Source of the DNA: Thecaphora thlaspeos
Taxonomy: Eukaryota > Basidiomycota > Ustilaginomycetes > Urocystidales > Glomosporiaceae
Direction of reading: 5' to 3'
NCBI GenBank assembly: GCA_900291925.1
Contig: UWYS01000001.1
Location: 496,001 to 560,000, forward strand
DNA: 64,000 nt
The translations under genes were made by a program, and so were the position numbers. The notes below the pieces were generated by a model, which had not been told where the DNA came from, did no database searches, and saw only the letters and a list, made by a program, of their open reading frames with translations. Numbering within the stretch: the stretch's first letter is position 1; each line of letters starts with the position of its first letter. Positions 10,342 to 21,813 of this stretch are shown piece after piece.

Positions 10342-11566
10342 ACGCCGACAACATCCCAAGAGCATCTCAGAGACCCAAGGCATGCTTGTGGGATTGCTGG
10401 GGACCGTCTAATGTACAAATAGAGGCTCCTGAGCACCATCGTCGAGCTGGAATCCAATCATCCTTGACATCTATCTTCTACAACCTCAAGCCTCGTGCCT
10501 ACACCGGCGAGATGAGGCAAGCTGCAGTGAAACCCTCCGAGGGGAGAATTTCAGCCGTGGCAAACTCTGCCGTCGCAGCTGTCAAGCTTGCGTGGGTGCG
10601 CAAGGTTCGCGCAAGGTGCATCGCTCATCAGCTGTTGGTTGACATGACGCAACCGGCCAACCAGGCAGAAGACATCCTTTGTCCGCCGTCACGGCTCGAG
10701 ACCCTGGGACGGCACTAGCCGACGTGGGTCTGTGCCAGACCGCTGACCACCATTTCACGTCCAAAGAGGCTCATAGTTTGGCTCGGTGGGCGTGGGGAGC
10801 TAAGACGAAGTTTGGAAAGATCACTTTGGGTCATTCATGACAAATCGACGCGGGACAACCGTCCGGGGACGCGTGAGGTCAAGGGCAGCTTATGAATGCA
10901 TCGAGCGGGTACGTGAGACTACTCCAGAGTGTACACCTTCCTCCACCAAAGAGCGCGAGTTTGTCCGAGGTAGATGCAGTGCAACGCCCAGCGCGAATGG
11001 CCGTGGCAGAGGGGAGGATGGAGTTAGTGTACTCAGTGTATTCCCTAAACAGAGTGCGTAACTGAATCTGACGCCGGAAGATGGAGCACGCGGCCATGGC
11101 GTGGAGCGCCTCTTGTTGTTTGCCGCCTGTGACCCTGGTCCTGCCAAGAACATACTACAACAGATACAACAGCGCAGCAAAAGCGTAAAGTAAGTAGCGT
11201 CTGTAACCGCAAGAACTGCGACAAGGAGACCGAAGAATGGCCGGTTCACAGGCTCGCCAGACGGGGGACGATGGGGAAGGTGGTGGCGGCTGGCTGGCTT
11301 GCGGCTGAGCGCCCACTGCCGCTGCCATTCACCCCGGCCTTCTCCTGCAGCGATGCCTCATGCGGCAGCCGAGTGTGACTTGAGAGCAGGAGGTTATGTA
11401 TTGTAGTTCAAGAGTGTGTCAGTCTCTCTGCCCGCACGAAGCGGGCGATGGGCGGCGGCTGTGAGCGAAAGCGGGGTCAAAGCCCCACCCCCCTTAGAGG
11501 TGGCGTGGTCGTCCGGCGCACCCGCCCTCACCCCCCTCTTCCTTCTCGCTCCTCTACCAGACAGAG

Positions 11567-11573
11567 TATATAA
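11567..11573 (+). promoter_or_regulatory. Probable TATA box of hexose transporter
   Basis: TATATAA lies about 120 bp upstream of the ATG at 11695, downstream of a C/T-rich stretch. TATA-containing promoters are usual for regulated sugar porters; the assignment is by position and sequence only. Confidence 0.5.
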
Positions 11574-11694
11574 TCACTCTCCTTCACCGTGGCTCACTGC
11601 GCCTTCGCTCCCACCGACTGTTACATCTTCGAGATCACAGAAGCGCATTCCTCCTCAACACTCCACCCTCGCTCTCCTCCTCGACGCAGCAACG

Positions 11695-13681
11695 ATGGGA
11701 GGTGGCGTCACCTTCAGCTCTCCCCAGGGCGGCGTCCTGGGAGAAACGCGCATCTTCTCAAAGGCCAACGCCAGACCCGTCTTCTTCTGCGTCATCGCCG
11801 TCATCGGCGCCGTGCTATATGGCTATGGTGAGTTGTTGTGCTCGGGCATGTCCACCTTTTCTCGCTCCTCTCGTGGTCAGGACAGCCACGCCTTCGGCAC
11901 CGCCATTTCCGGGCCGCCACCTCTGCCTGTGAACACTCTTGCTGACAATCCTGTTCCATTCTTTTGGAACACGAAGATGGCACCTATTTTACCGGCATCC
12001 TCGAGATGGATAAATTCAAGGCCGATTACGGCGAGCGCAGCGCTCAGGGCGTCCAGATCATCTCGTCGAGCGACCAGTCGCTGTACGCCTCGATCATCCA
12101 GGCGGGCGAGGTCGTCGGCGCTCTGCTCGCCGGCCCCATCGGCGACTTTTCTGGCCGTCGTGGCGGCCTTGGCTGCGCCGGCCTCCTCCTCCTCCTCGGC
12201 GTCACCCTCCAGCTCGTCGTCGCCGGCTCCAAGGCGCTGCTGACCGTCGGCCGCCTCGTCCTTGGTGTTGGCGTCGGCATCATCTCGAACGCGACACCCC
12301 TCTACCTCTCCGAGGTTGCCCCCACGGCGATTCGGGGCCCCATCGTCTCGTCGTGGCAGTTGATGCTGGCCATTGGACAGGTGATCGGCGCTGTCATCCC
12401 CCAAGGCTCAAAGGACCTCGACACGGCATGGTCTTACCGGATCCCGATCATATGCAACCTCTTCTTTATCATTATCCTCCTCCTTGCGCTCCTCATCCTG
12501 CCCGAGTCGCCGCGCTGGCTGATCAGCAAAAACCAGGACGAAAAGGCGCTCCGCGCGCTTGAGAAGATCAACAAGGGCCAGGATATTTCGGTTCGCGCCA
12601 ACGTCACCCAGTTCGAGTACGATTCATTCCGCCAGGCGCGCCAGGAAGAGATCGAGCTCAACGGTGGCGGCGGCTGGTCCGCCCTCTTCAAGGGCGTCGA
12701 GCTGCGCAAGTTCATCTGCGTCGTCGGCATCCTCATCTCACAGCAGATTGGCGGCGTTCAGTTCATCTTCTCGTACTCGACCGTCTTTTTCGCCTCCGTC
12801 GGCCTGACCAACTCGTTCCTCATGTCGATCATCGTCACTGTTATCGAGGTCGTCGGCGTGCTCTGCTCATTTCCGCTGGTGCAGAACTTTGGACGCCGCC
12901 CGCTTCTCATCTGGACCTCGATCCCGATGTTCATCGCCCTCTTCGTCGTTGCCGGCATCGGCATCAAGGGGCTGCCCCCGACCGGACAAACTCTCCCTTA
13001 CCCTGGCGTCATCAGCGTCACGGAAGGGCGCACGATCGCCGCCATGATTTGCATATATGTTTTCTATTTTAACCTCGCTTGGGGTCCTCTGGCTTGGGTG
13101 TGCGCATCTGAGCTGGGAACGGGGAGGAACAGGAGCAGGATCATGTCGATTGGCACCGTGAGTCCACGAGCGCGCCGACGTTTGTCGCGTTGAGGCCCCG
13201 CATTCTTATTGTTCTGTCTTTGAACTACCCCGCGCTGACTTTGGATTTCGTTTCGGTCTATCTCCTACCGTCCCCCACTGACGCACAGACGTGCTTCTGG
13301 ATTACGGCGTGGGCCGTCACATTCACGCTCCCCTACCTCTTCGACAACGCGGGCCTCGGTGCCCAGATCGGCTGGATCTATGGCTGCGGAACGCTCATTG
13401 CCATGGCCTTTGTCTACTTTGTCATTCCCGAGACGCGAGGGAGGAGTCTGGAGGAGATCAGCGAGATGCAGGAGAAGCGTGTCCCGGTCAAGCAGTGGCG
13501 CACCTACGAGACGTTGCAGGAGAGGCTGCGTTACGAGCACTCGGCCGACGCAGTCGAGGGCGACCAAGGCGTCGGATCGACGGGTACGCCGAGCTCCGTC
13601 GACGATTTTGACAAAAAGAAGGGTACCGACAACGTCCCTATCCGCGTCCACAGCATCTCGGATGCCGGCGAACAGGCATGA
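11695..13681 (+). CDS. MFS hexose (sugar) transporter, HXT-type
   Basis: Plasma-membrane sugar porter of the major facilitator superfamily, about 568 residues from three exons: 11695-11827, 11977-13157 and 13289-13681. Family signatures occur in order: LYGYDGTYFTG after helix 1, GDFSGRR in loop 2-3, the G-R-x3-G-x-G motif in helix 4, PESPRWL after helix 6, QQIGGVQFIFSY in helix 7, NFGRR, and PETRGRSLEEI after helix 12. Twelve hydrophobic segments can be counted. The C-terminal tail of about 80 residues is hydrophilic. QQIGG is the helix-7 motif that lines the sugar pathway in this family. The substrate (glucose, fructose, xylose or other) cannot be read from sequence. No lesions seen; a TATA box lies at 11567. 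Confidence 0.95.
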
Positions 13682-14359
13682 CGGGGCGGCCTGAACCACC
13701 TCAGTCCTCCTCTTGCTCCATCTTTGCGTCCCCATGCATCCGCACGCTCCGATATCGAAACTGCATCTCTAACACATTTTAGTCTCCTTGCATGCACAGC
13801 AACGTTTTCATGACCCATATTAGTCTGCTCTTACGGCTTTGCAACGGACCGACGGCGTCGTTTGACCGGGCGTTGCGCCGAGGAAGCACCTTGGACCGGA
13901 GAGGGACGAAGCTTGCACGCGCATCGCTGGGAAAGCTAAGGGCGGCCATGCGATGGCAGCGACGACGGCGTCGATGGATATGGCACGACACAAGAGGCGG
14001 ACAGGTACAATGTTATCGTAACTGCGGACAGGATGAATCAAGGCACCCATGACAACAGATGAAGCCAAGGGAGAGCGGCGAGGAAGAAGGAAGGAGAACA
14101 AAATTGCGAGGCGCAATGGCGACGCTTGGGGACAAAATGTGAGATATGGCACTAGGCGCGGGAAAGGCAGAGTTGTCTTTCTTCGAGTTGGTTGGGCGCT
14201 ACGTTGTCCGCGCCGAGGTTGGTATGTTGGCCCTGTCGGTCGGTCTCAGTATAGTTGCCGGTGGTGGTGCTTGTTCATAGGGTAGCCTGGGCTGATGACT
14301 TGCCGGCTGCGTCGGTCCGAGGCCTTTGCGTTCACACCTCGGAGCCGTCTATCGGCCTC
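13682..14359. other. Convergent intergenic region, no gene recognised
   Basis: Shared 3' region of the transporter and the catalase. Short open frames only. Confidence 0.45.
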
Positions 14360-16532
14360 TTAAAGCCTCTGACCGGTGGGCGGGGGACTGTCGCTCGTCT
14401 TGGCCTTTGCCTCTTCGAGGGCCTGCTTGACGCCCTTGGCAAGTTCCGGCGAGACCTTGGCAAACTGCTTCATGACGTTCTCGACGATGATCTCGGCCTT
14501 GACGTGGGCGAGGGCGCGGCCAATGTTGCTGTGCAGGTTGTCGCGGTCGCTCAGGGTCATCTGCTGCTCGTAGTCGATGTCCGGGTTGATGGTCGACTCG
14601 TAGTACATCGTGGTTCTCTCCAGCTTATCCTCGATTACCGTCTTGGGTCGTGCGAGCACCTTGAGCTCGTCGAGGATGGAAGGGTAGTTGGGTCGGTGAC
14701 CCTGGTTGCCCAGCACAGCGCTCACGCCGTCGCGGTTGAAGTTGGCAACGGTCGAAATGGGACAGTTGACCGGGATCTGCTGGTAGTTGGGTCCAAGGCG
14801 GTGGCGGCCGGCGTCGTTGTACGAAAACAGACGGGACTGCGAGAGAAGGAACCAGGTGTGGATGGAACATAAACGTGATCAGAAGAGAAATCACTTTGTG
14901 CGGGTATGCACCAGCGTCCTGATCCCATGGGCAGCATTCTTCCTCACCTGTAGAACAGGGTCGTTCGAGGCTGCCCAGCCTTCGACCATGTTGGCGGGAG
15001 AGAAGTGGGCCTGCTCGATCTCGGCAAAGTAGTTTGCAGGTTCTGGTTGCTGTAGAGGCCCTCAACAAACCATCGACCACTTCCCGTCAGTGCTATTTAA
15101 TCACAACGGGGTTGGCGCAATTTTCTTCCTTTCACTCACAGGGTGATCCTGCCGACCGTCTCGTACTTGGCATCGCGCCAGTCCTTTGTCAGGTCGAGAA
15201 CGTCGTAGCGGTACTTTGCCGCCCCCTCCTTGGTCTTTGTCGCAATCTTGACAGTCCAGGAGGGGTAGTTGCCGTTCTCGATTGCGTCGTACAGGTCCTG
15301 CGTCGCCCACGCGTCGTTGTTTCCGGCAATGGCCGCAGTGAAGTTGTGGATGCCCTGGTCCGACTCGAGCAAGACCTTGGCGTAGACCCATGATCCGTCC
15401 GACGGCACGAGCCTGTAAGTGTGGCCGGACCAGCCTGTATGGTGGTCGACAGAAGGACGATGGAGAGTCGCGTAAGACAGTCAGCCAGCCGGGAGCAAGA
15501 ATCATCGGCTGAGCTGTCTTTATTGCTCTGCCGGCTTGACACTTACCGTTCATCCCACGGACACCACGCGGGGTTCCTAGGTCACTCATGAGGCGCAGGA
15601 ACTGCAACAGCGACTCGGGGAATTGACCAGGCCAAGCCCAGAAGTCGTCCCAGTTGCGGGTGTTGGTGGCGGGGTCGGTCTTCTGCGTGTGGATGAAGGA
15701 GGGGAACTGATTTGCGTGCGAGCGAACAGACGCGTGCGTCGTGTGAGGACGTAATGGAGGAAGGACAGACCGGCGTCGACGTCGACACAACGAGGAGAGA
15801 GATCACGATCAGTCACCAGACCGCAAAGACACACGGCTACGGCTCAAAAGACATTGGTACCTACGTGGAGCGGGTCGCGCAGGGAGAAAACAGGAGTGTC
15901 TGGCGGAGCAAACGACTATGGGCAACATGGTGAGCAACACCGTACGCCTTGTCTGCGACATCGTCGAAGGAGAGACACTTACTGTTTCCGACCAGGTTCA
16001 GAATTCCTTGCTTGGTGCGGATCTTGACGGCAAAGCCTCGCGGGTCTCATGCCGTATCGGCTGAGCCACGAGCTCCTCCGACCGTTGAGAAGCGGATGGT
16101 GACGGAGCTCTTGGTCCCCTTCTTGAAGACGTCGGCCATAGAGTACTTTTCGGCGGCGTCGGTCGTCACCTCGAAGAAGCCATGTGCGCCGATGCCGCGG
16201 GCGTGGACGATACGTTCGGGGACACGCTCACGAACAAAGTGGGCCAGCGTGTCGAGGAGATGGGTGTCTTGCAGGAGCAGGGGTCCGTTTGGTCCGGCGC
16301 GCTGGGCTCCTAGAGGCAGGAAATTCGGCGAGCCGTTCTCGTTGGTGTAGAAGGGGACCTGGGAGGCGTTGAGGAAGGCCGTCGATCCCTGAGCACGAGG
16401 GCCCTGGAAGATGTCGAAGTCCTGCTGGGCGGCGTGACCATCGCGCTTGGCATATTGCGGGAAGGCGGTGACGGCGGTCGAGGCGATGGACAGCAACGCC
16501 GCAAGGGCGAGGAAGGAAGAAGTGAGCTTCAT
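14360..16532 (-). pseudogene. Secreted small-subunit catalase, disrupted by a stop and a frameshift
   Basis: Heme catalase with an N-terminal signal peptide (hydrophobic [11 protein letters not shown] core). Exons on the minus strand: 16532-15983, a 35-nt exon 15899-15865, 15706-15547, 15434-15140, 15049-14948 and 14836-14360. Active-site elements are all present: [10 protein letters not shown] with the distal His, VGNNTPVF with the distal Asn, FIHTQKTDP, and [12 protein letters not shown] with the heme-ligand Tyr. Two lesions are seen. Codon 162 is TGA (16049-16047) in the conserved ADTA-x-DPRGF block where Arg is expected. One base is missing near 15040-15045, so the frame slips between LNQN and NYFAEIEQ; the exon total is one nt short of a multiple of three. 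Intact length would be near 540 residues. The conserved active site suggests recent loss, RNA-level repair or sequence error. Confidence 0.9.
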
Positions 16533-18107
16533 GATTTAGGAACCCGCCGAGTACGTGGACGTAGGATTACGGTACGGACAGATACGCGAGGAGAGCGGGT
16601 TTATGGGGCATGTTGGTCTGCAAGCGCATCGTACGGTCACTTATATGTATGTATCGCTCCTTTGCCACTGTGACTCGGCCCGTAAGACCGCCAGACGAGG
16701 GCATGGTAGGACCAAGAGGAACCCACTTGCGGCTAAGTACGCCAAGAAGGACTGGGCCTGTAGTCTCTCGCATCGACAGGGCAAGGTGCTTGCCTCGGCA
16801 TTCGTGGCCAACGTTTGCTGCTGTTGCTTTGAGACTGCACACCCCTGGTTGGCTGGTATGGGTCGGGGTCGTTCGGAGGGAGAAGCCCGGGCAGTCAACC
16901 CACTCCAGGACCTCAAACAGGTAAGCTCTCGCTACGGCTAGCTCGTCCACCCAACGGTGCAGCATGCATGTGGGAGACGTTAACATGAGGGAGATGTAAG
17001 CGGGTCGTGAGCAGAGTGGCAGCTTCGGCCTTCCACAGATGCACAGAGGTGCGTAACCATGTGTTGCATAGCGCAGCACCGTGGCTCTGTCTAAGCGACC
17101 GGCGTGCGGTTCTCTATCTGCCAAGATCTGCGCCGCTCACGCCTTCACTACGGTAAGGTTGGCGCATTTGATTGTCCATCTTAGCCCGGCATTGCATGAC
17201 ACGCTCAGCAGCCCCGTCACTCGGTACGCTGGGTGGTGACCCTGCAACGAAACGAGAGGCACTAGAGTGTGGTGTAGTGGGTCGCCCGGCGAGTTGGCAA
17301 AGTCTGAGCGCCTAGTGTAGTGGAGAACACACGGCTTTCCAAACGGTCCCCTACATACGCCTTCACTGCTCGACCAACTACATATGTGTATCGGCGATAC
17401 ACGACATACAGCACAGGCCTCTGTCGGTCTTTGCCTTCCAGACGGAACGCCGAGAGGCGTGGCTGTGTCAGAGTGCAGAACAAGTGCATGGACAGCACAG
17501 CACAGCACACGGCCAGCCTTTCTACTGTACCGTAAGTACCTACCTCTTCCTCGCACTACAGTAGGAGAACCGCCAGCAACAACAAAGGACAGATGTTGTT
17601 GGATACGAGGCGTGCAGCACACTACAGCACGATACATAAGAAGAACAAGGAGCAGCAAGAACAGAAGCTATGGAGAGGCGGCCACACCCTGCTCGGTGCT
17701 GGCGCAGCCTCCGTTCGTATGTACTTACCATAGACCCCATCCTTTCCTTGGCTCTTTCCTATGCGAGCGTGCGCTGCCCCGATCGCTGCCCTCGCTCATC
17801 GGTACCTACAGTACCGCCAACTCCACCTTTCGTACAGGGCAACCGATCCGAGATGTCCCACCGCCTTGTCTGTCCATCCTCCATTTCTAGTATTCCTCTC
17901 GGCTCGCAGCGCCATCGAGCGAGACATCGGTGCTCGGACTGGGGCGTCGAGACAGGGGCTCGTTGCTATCAGAAACAAAGCAGACAGACGGTAAGTGCAT
18001 GCCAGCCAATGTTGCAAGAGCCAGACTGCCGTGTCTTGCCCTGAAGACCGTCCGCTGAGACGCACACCGGTAGGTGTTTTCCGGCGAAAAGAAGCAAAAG
18101 AGTAACT
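16533..18107. other. Intergenic, no gene recognised
   Basis: 1.6 kb upstream of the catalase. Many short open frames on both strands but none with motif or sensible splicing. Several GTAAGTAC/GTACTTAC-like words occur near 17530 and 17720. Confidence 0.45.
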
Positions 18108-18221
18108 CCGAGCTGCCAGAATCGAACTGGCGACCTTGGGTGATTAATTGAAATCCCTTACAGGTTCCAATGATAATTTCCACATTACAAACCCACGCTC
18201 TTCCAGCTGAGCTAAACTCGG
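18108..18221 (-). tRNA. tRNA-Tyr (anticodon GTA), intron-containing
   Basis: On the minus strand the acceptor CCGAGTT pairs with AGCTCGG (one G-T pair). The D arm is GCTC-AGCTGGAA-GAGC. Anticodon stem TGGGT pairs with ACCCA, and the loop reads TT-GTA-A. An intron of roughly 40 nt interrupts just after position 37, as in other eukaryotic tRNA-Tyr genes. The T arm is GCCAG-TTCGATT-CTGGC. Confidence 0.92.
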
Positions 18222-18798
18222 TAGTTATTTATTCCTTAAAGCATTATAATTTATATACCTCGTTTTCCAAGCTTTTGCGTTACTATGAATCTCGTCACGG
18301 GCCAGCTTCCCTCGCTCAACCGCTGTTCGACCGCCGAAGATGAGGTCTGCTTAACAGCAGAGCAGGCATAGAACCAGCAACGTCCCATTTCGACGGCTGT
18401 ACAGAAGAGTACGAGAAGCCATACTAAAGTTCTTCCAATCGCGGGTGTACATTCACTCCGATGATATCCTTGTTTGCCGTCCCCTGCCGAATCCTCCCAA
18501 ACAAGCTGCTGCTCTTGTCAAACGTTTCGCCCCTAGTACTTACATCCGATCTTGTCTCTTCTCTGTCTTTGCACTCTCCCCACCTTCCATTAACGACACG
18601 CGATGAGTTCATAGACTGTATGCCTCCTGCACACCACCGTGAGACTGCTAAACTAAGGAAGAGAACAAAAAACTTTAAAAGGTGACATTTACATAGCTCC
18701 TAGGTCCATCCGTCCAACGTCAGGGTAAGCGACAGATTCAAAAGGCGGAAGAAAGTAGCCAGATCCTCAAGGGTACCACGGGAAAAGCGGCGACCACT
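18222..18798. other. Intergenic, no gene recognised
   Basis: AT-richer stretch just 5' of the tRNA-Tyr (about 18222-18270), then the 3' flank of the PQ-loop gene. Nothing else supported. Confidence 0.45.
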
Positions 18799-20750
18799 TC
18801 AAAGCGAAATCATGGTGAGAGGATGGCCAAAGTCGTCGACGCCGGCACGGTGCTGACGGATCCGCCAGGCAATGCAAAGGACCAGCAGGACTAGCTGGAA
18901 GAAGCCCGTGAGGATAAACGCAGCTAGGGAGGACCAGCCTGTCCCGGGTTGGAGTGCGAGCTGTGGGCGGCGGCAAAAAGAGACGTGATCGAGTCAGCTT
19001 CAGGGTCGACGCTAGGACGCAGCCGAAAGGGCTCTGTGGACACGCGAGAGAGCAGGCGGAACAACTCACCGAGTAGACAAAGATGGCGCTTCCGGGAACC
19101 TGGAGGCACATCATGGGGATGCTGAGGCTGCCCACCAGCTGCGTGCGGGCAGTGTAGAGGATCTGCGGGAGGTACTGGCCCATGGCGAGCACAACGGCCG
19201 ACGTGCCGAGGAAGACGGCCCATCGCGAGACGAGCAGGCGCGACGACGGGCCGAACGCATGCAGCGACCCGTCGTGGTGCTCGACGACGGCAGCGGCGAC
19301 GCCGCTGCTCCTAAAGACCGAGATATCCTCTGGCGGTGGGAACGACTTGGACGGCAGTGAGGTGACAAGGAGCAGCGTCATGCAGGCGATAAAGACAATG
19401 TGGATCAGGACGACCCAGGCCAGGGCGATGGCGAGCCCCCACTCCTCAGTCTTGCGCTGCCTCGTCTTGGGTCCTCGCCTCGCTGCGAGCCTGCTCCGAC
19501 GCTCGGTGTCGATCCGGCGAAGGCCTCGCGGCGCCCCGGCGAGGAGGTCCTGGTGGCGCTGTCGCTTTTGCGACGGATCGGCCGTGGCCCGCCCTTCCTC
19601 AATCGCATCCATGCCCCCGAGGCGTCCGCGACCGCCCGGGGCAGGTGCCTTCCACATCGGCCAAAAGGCCGGAGCGAGTCGGGAAAAGGCGCTGCTGCTG
19701 GTCTCTCTGCGGAAGGCCGAGCCGTCGCTCCGGAAGGCCGATGCATCGGCCTCGACTGCCACGGCGCCCAGCTCGTCGACGGCGTCCCGCTCGCCCTCGT
19801 CCGAGCTGGTGTCGTTGCCGCCGGTAGCCGGCACGTGGAGGGTGCTGTAGTTCTGGGCAATGTGGCTGTCGACCGAGTCGAGGTCCGAGTTTTCCGAGTC
19901 CGAAGAGACGTCACCGTCGGTCGACTTTCCAGACCGTTTTGCCCCCTTGCGGCCGTCCTGACCGGTGGCGCCGTCACCGAGGAGCTGAGTCTGCTCGCCG
20001 GCAGATCGTGAAGCCCGCTTGGCAGCGGCCTTCTTGGCAGCTCGACGTGCCCAGGCGCGCGTCTCGTCGGCCGCCTCGGGCAGAGCGATAGCCCTCTCGT
20101 ATCTGAGATGTTTGGGGTAGTAGATGAGGTAGAGGACGAAGCTGGAGAGTACGAGGCGGGCGGCAGCAGAATAAAAGGGCGGAACGAAGCAGGACGAAAG
20201 GGCAGGACGAGCGAACAGATGTCAGCATCGAGAGTCGCAAGCCGCGTGCGGAGAGGCAGCGTGCATACGATGCGACTGAGACTGGCACAGGACCGACGAC
20301 GATGACTGGCACCTACATGGAGTTGAAGAGGAGCCACTGGAGGCCAACCTGTGCGATGCCGAGCAGGCTTTCTGCACATTCGCCGCCAGAGAGCTCGGAG
20401 CAGCAGCGCACGACGCCCCACTGGAGGGCGACGACATTTAAGAAGCTCGAGGCGCTCGATGTTGCGCCCAGGAGGAGGAACCAGGGCGAGAAGCCTTGCG
20501 AGGTACGGTTGACGATGATGCGGATGAGCTGTGGGAGGTAGGAGAGGAAGAGGCCGACGCAGAGAAAGATGGAGAGGTAGAACGTCACGGGGTCGTGGTG
20601 TGCGTGGCAAGTGTCGGCGTCGTGGAAGGCGGAGGCGGCGGAGGCGTCCATGGTGGATTTGGCCCACAGGCTGCCGAGGGTGGACTCGACCATGGCGGAG
20701 GGGGTGGGGGCCGGGGCCGATGCCGATGCCGGTGCCAATGCCGGTGCCAA
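18799..20750 (-). CDS. PQ-loop repeat membrane protein (vacuolar/lysosomal transporter type)
   Basis: Three exons (20750-20317, 20141-19070, 18960-18799) read in frame to about 555 residues. Two PQ-loop motifs are visible: SYLPQLIRI at about residues 70-78, and GQYLPQILYTART in the C-terminal half, each starting a three-helix bundle. That is the seven-helix architecture of PQ-loop transporters for basic amino acids or cystine in the vacuole. Between the bundles lies an unusually long hydrophilic loop of about 200 residues rich in Ser, Asp, Arg and Ala. The N-terminus before residue 50 is a low-complexity Ala/Pro stretch encoded by a CCGGTGCCAATG-type repeat, so Met at 20693 is an alternative start. 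The last exon supplies the terminal helices. Substrate not inferable. Confidence 0.82.
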
Positions 20751-20785
20751 TGCCGGTGCCAGTGCCGGTGCCAGTGCCAGCGCAC
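20715..20785. repeat. 12-bp tandem simple repeat
   Basis: Degenerate copies of CCGGTGCCAATG and CCGGTGCCAGTG. It overlaps the presumed N-terminus of the PQ-loop protein and its upstream flank, so it may change N-terminal length between strains. Confidence 0.8.
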
Positions 20786-21813
20786 GAAGCGGTGGGAGAA
20801 GGAGGAGGATGGAGAAGGCGACAGTCGTGAGCGTCTGGAGGATGTAGTAGAGGGAGGTAGAGTTGCGGACAGACGACGGTGGCGGTGGCGAGAGGCGGAG
20901 GAGGAGGGGCCGGGGGAAGGAGCGAGAGGATCAGGAGGCAAACAGACGAGTTGGCGATGGGGCGGCGGCGCTGCCTGCCTGTCTGCCTGTCTGCCTGTCT
21001 GCCTGTCTGCCCGTCTGTCAGCCTCTGCCGCCGGAACGCGTGGCGCATTCGAGCCTCGGCTTTCCTGCCCTCGACCCCGCACCCTCGCTGCGGCTGCTCC
21101 GCCGTCATTCGACGACGTCTGGCTACCTCACTTAGGTCGACCCGCCATTTACATCTTACACCAGAAAGCTCGCGGGACACTTTCGCATGCATGCTCTGCG
21201 TGAACCCCACCCGCCCTGCATTGATCTTTTTCCTTTTGGCTGCCTTTCTTTTTCTACTGCGAGTGTCCGTAACCTGCCAAGGCTCCATGCTCCCCACCGT
21301 ACACCGTCGCCGCGCCCCCGCACGCCCGCCCCGTGTATGGTGGCGCCGTCCGTACTTTCGCCGTAACGCCAGTCTCGCAGGCGTTGCGGTCCATCTCAGC
21401 GCTAGCGAGAGAAGGACAGAGGGAGCTGTGGCCCTACCGTCGAGTCAAGACGGCCAGGCAGCGACGGAAGGGTGTTGCGATCTGTGCCTTGAACCATATA
21501 TCTGACGACCCACCTTCATCTCGAGGCCGGTCTCCTCGGAGTGGGTAGGCGACGCCGCCGATGCTCGAACAGAGAAGGCCCGCAGCTGCGCCCCGAGATA
21601 GGAGCACAATTGAGCTCCTCGGCCTCTCGTCCGGTGGGGCCCGAGGGCATCTCATATTATTATATATATATACACCGCTTCCAGCCAAGGTCTGTCCCTT
21701 TCGTCGCCAATTTCCCTTGGGAGCCAGATCACCTCAACGTCTCTGCAGACACGCACTAACACTCTCTCGACCATCTACACTCTCTTTCTCTCTCCGACCG
21801 ACCGCCATCGATC
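20786..21813. other. Divergent intergenic region with CTGCCTGT simple repeat
   Basis: Around 20975-21020 there are several tandem copies of an 8-bp CTGCCTGT unit. The long open frames that cross this stretch on both strands are products of the repeat and of high GC. The TATA-like region at 21653 belongs to the gene at 21814. Confidence 0.55.
21653..21672 (+). promoter_or_regulatory. TATA-like element
   Basis: A TATTATTATATATATATA-like run, the most AT-rich spot in the neighbourhood, sits about 145 bp upstream of the ATG at 21814. It is a plausible TATA region for the secreted repeat protein. Confidence 0.4.

Larger units (their letters stand above)
9218..11694. other. 2.5 kb gene-poor region with tandem repeats
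   Basis: No gene recognised on either strand. It contains the compound tandem repeat at 10240-10341 (listed separately) and the upstream region of the hexose transporter. The longest open frame (minus 9430-9744, about 100 codons) shows no motif and no conserved splice extension. Confidence 0.5.

Noticed and set aside
11877..12404. Antisense frames across the hexose transporter
   Set aside because: GC-skew shadows of a strongly supported transporter on the other strand.
19405..21297. 630-codon minus-strand open frame overlapping the PQ-loop gene
   Set aside because: Composition is Arg/Pro/His-rich and repeat-driven, with no motif. The PQ-loop frame has clear family blocks and correct splicing in the same DNA.
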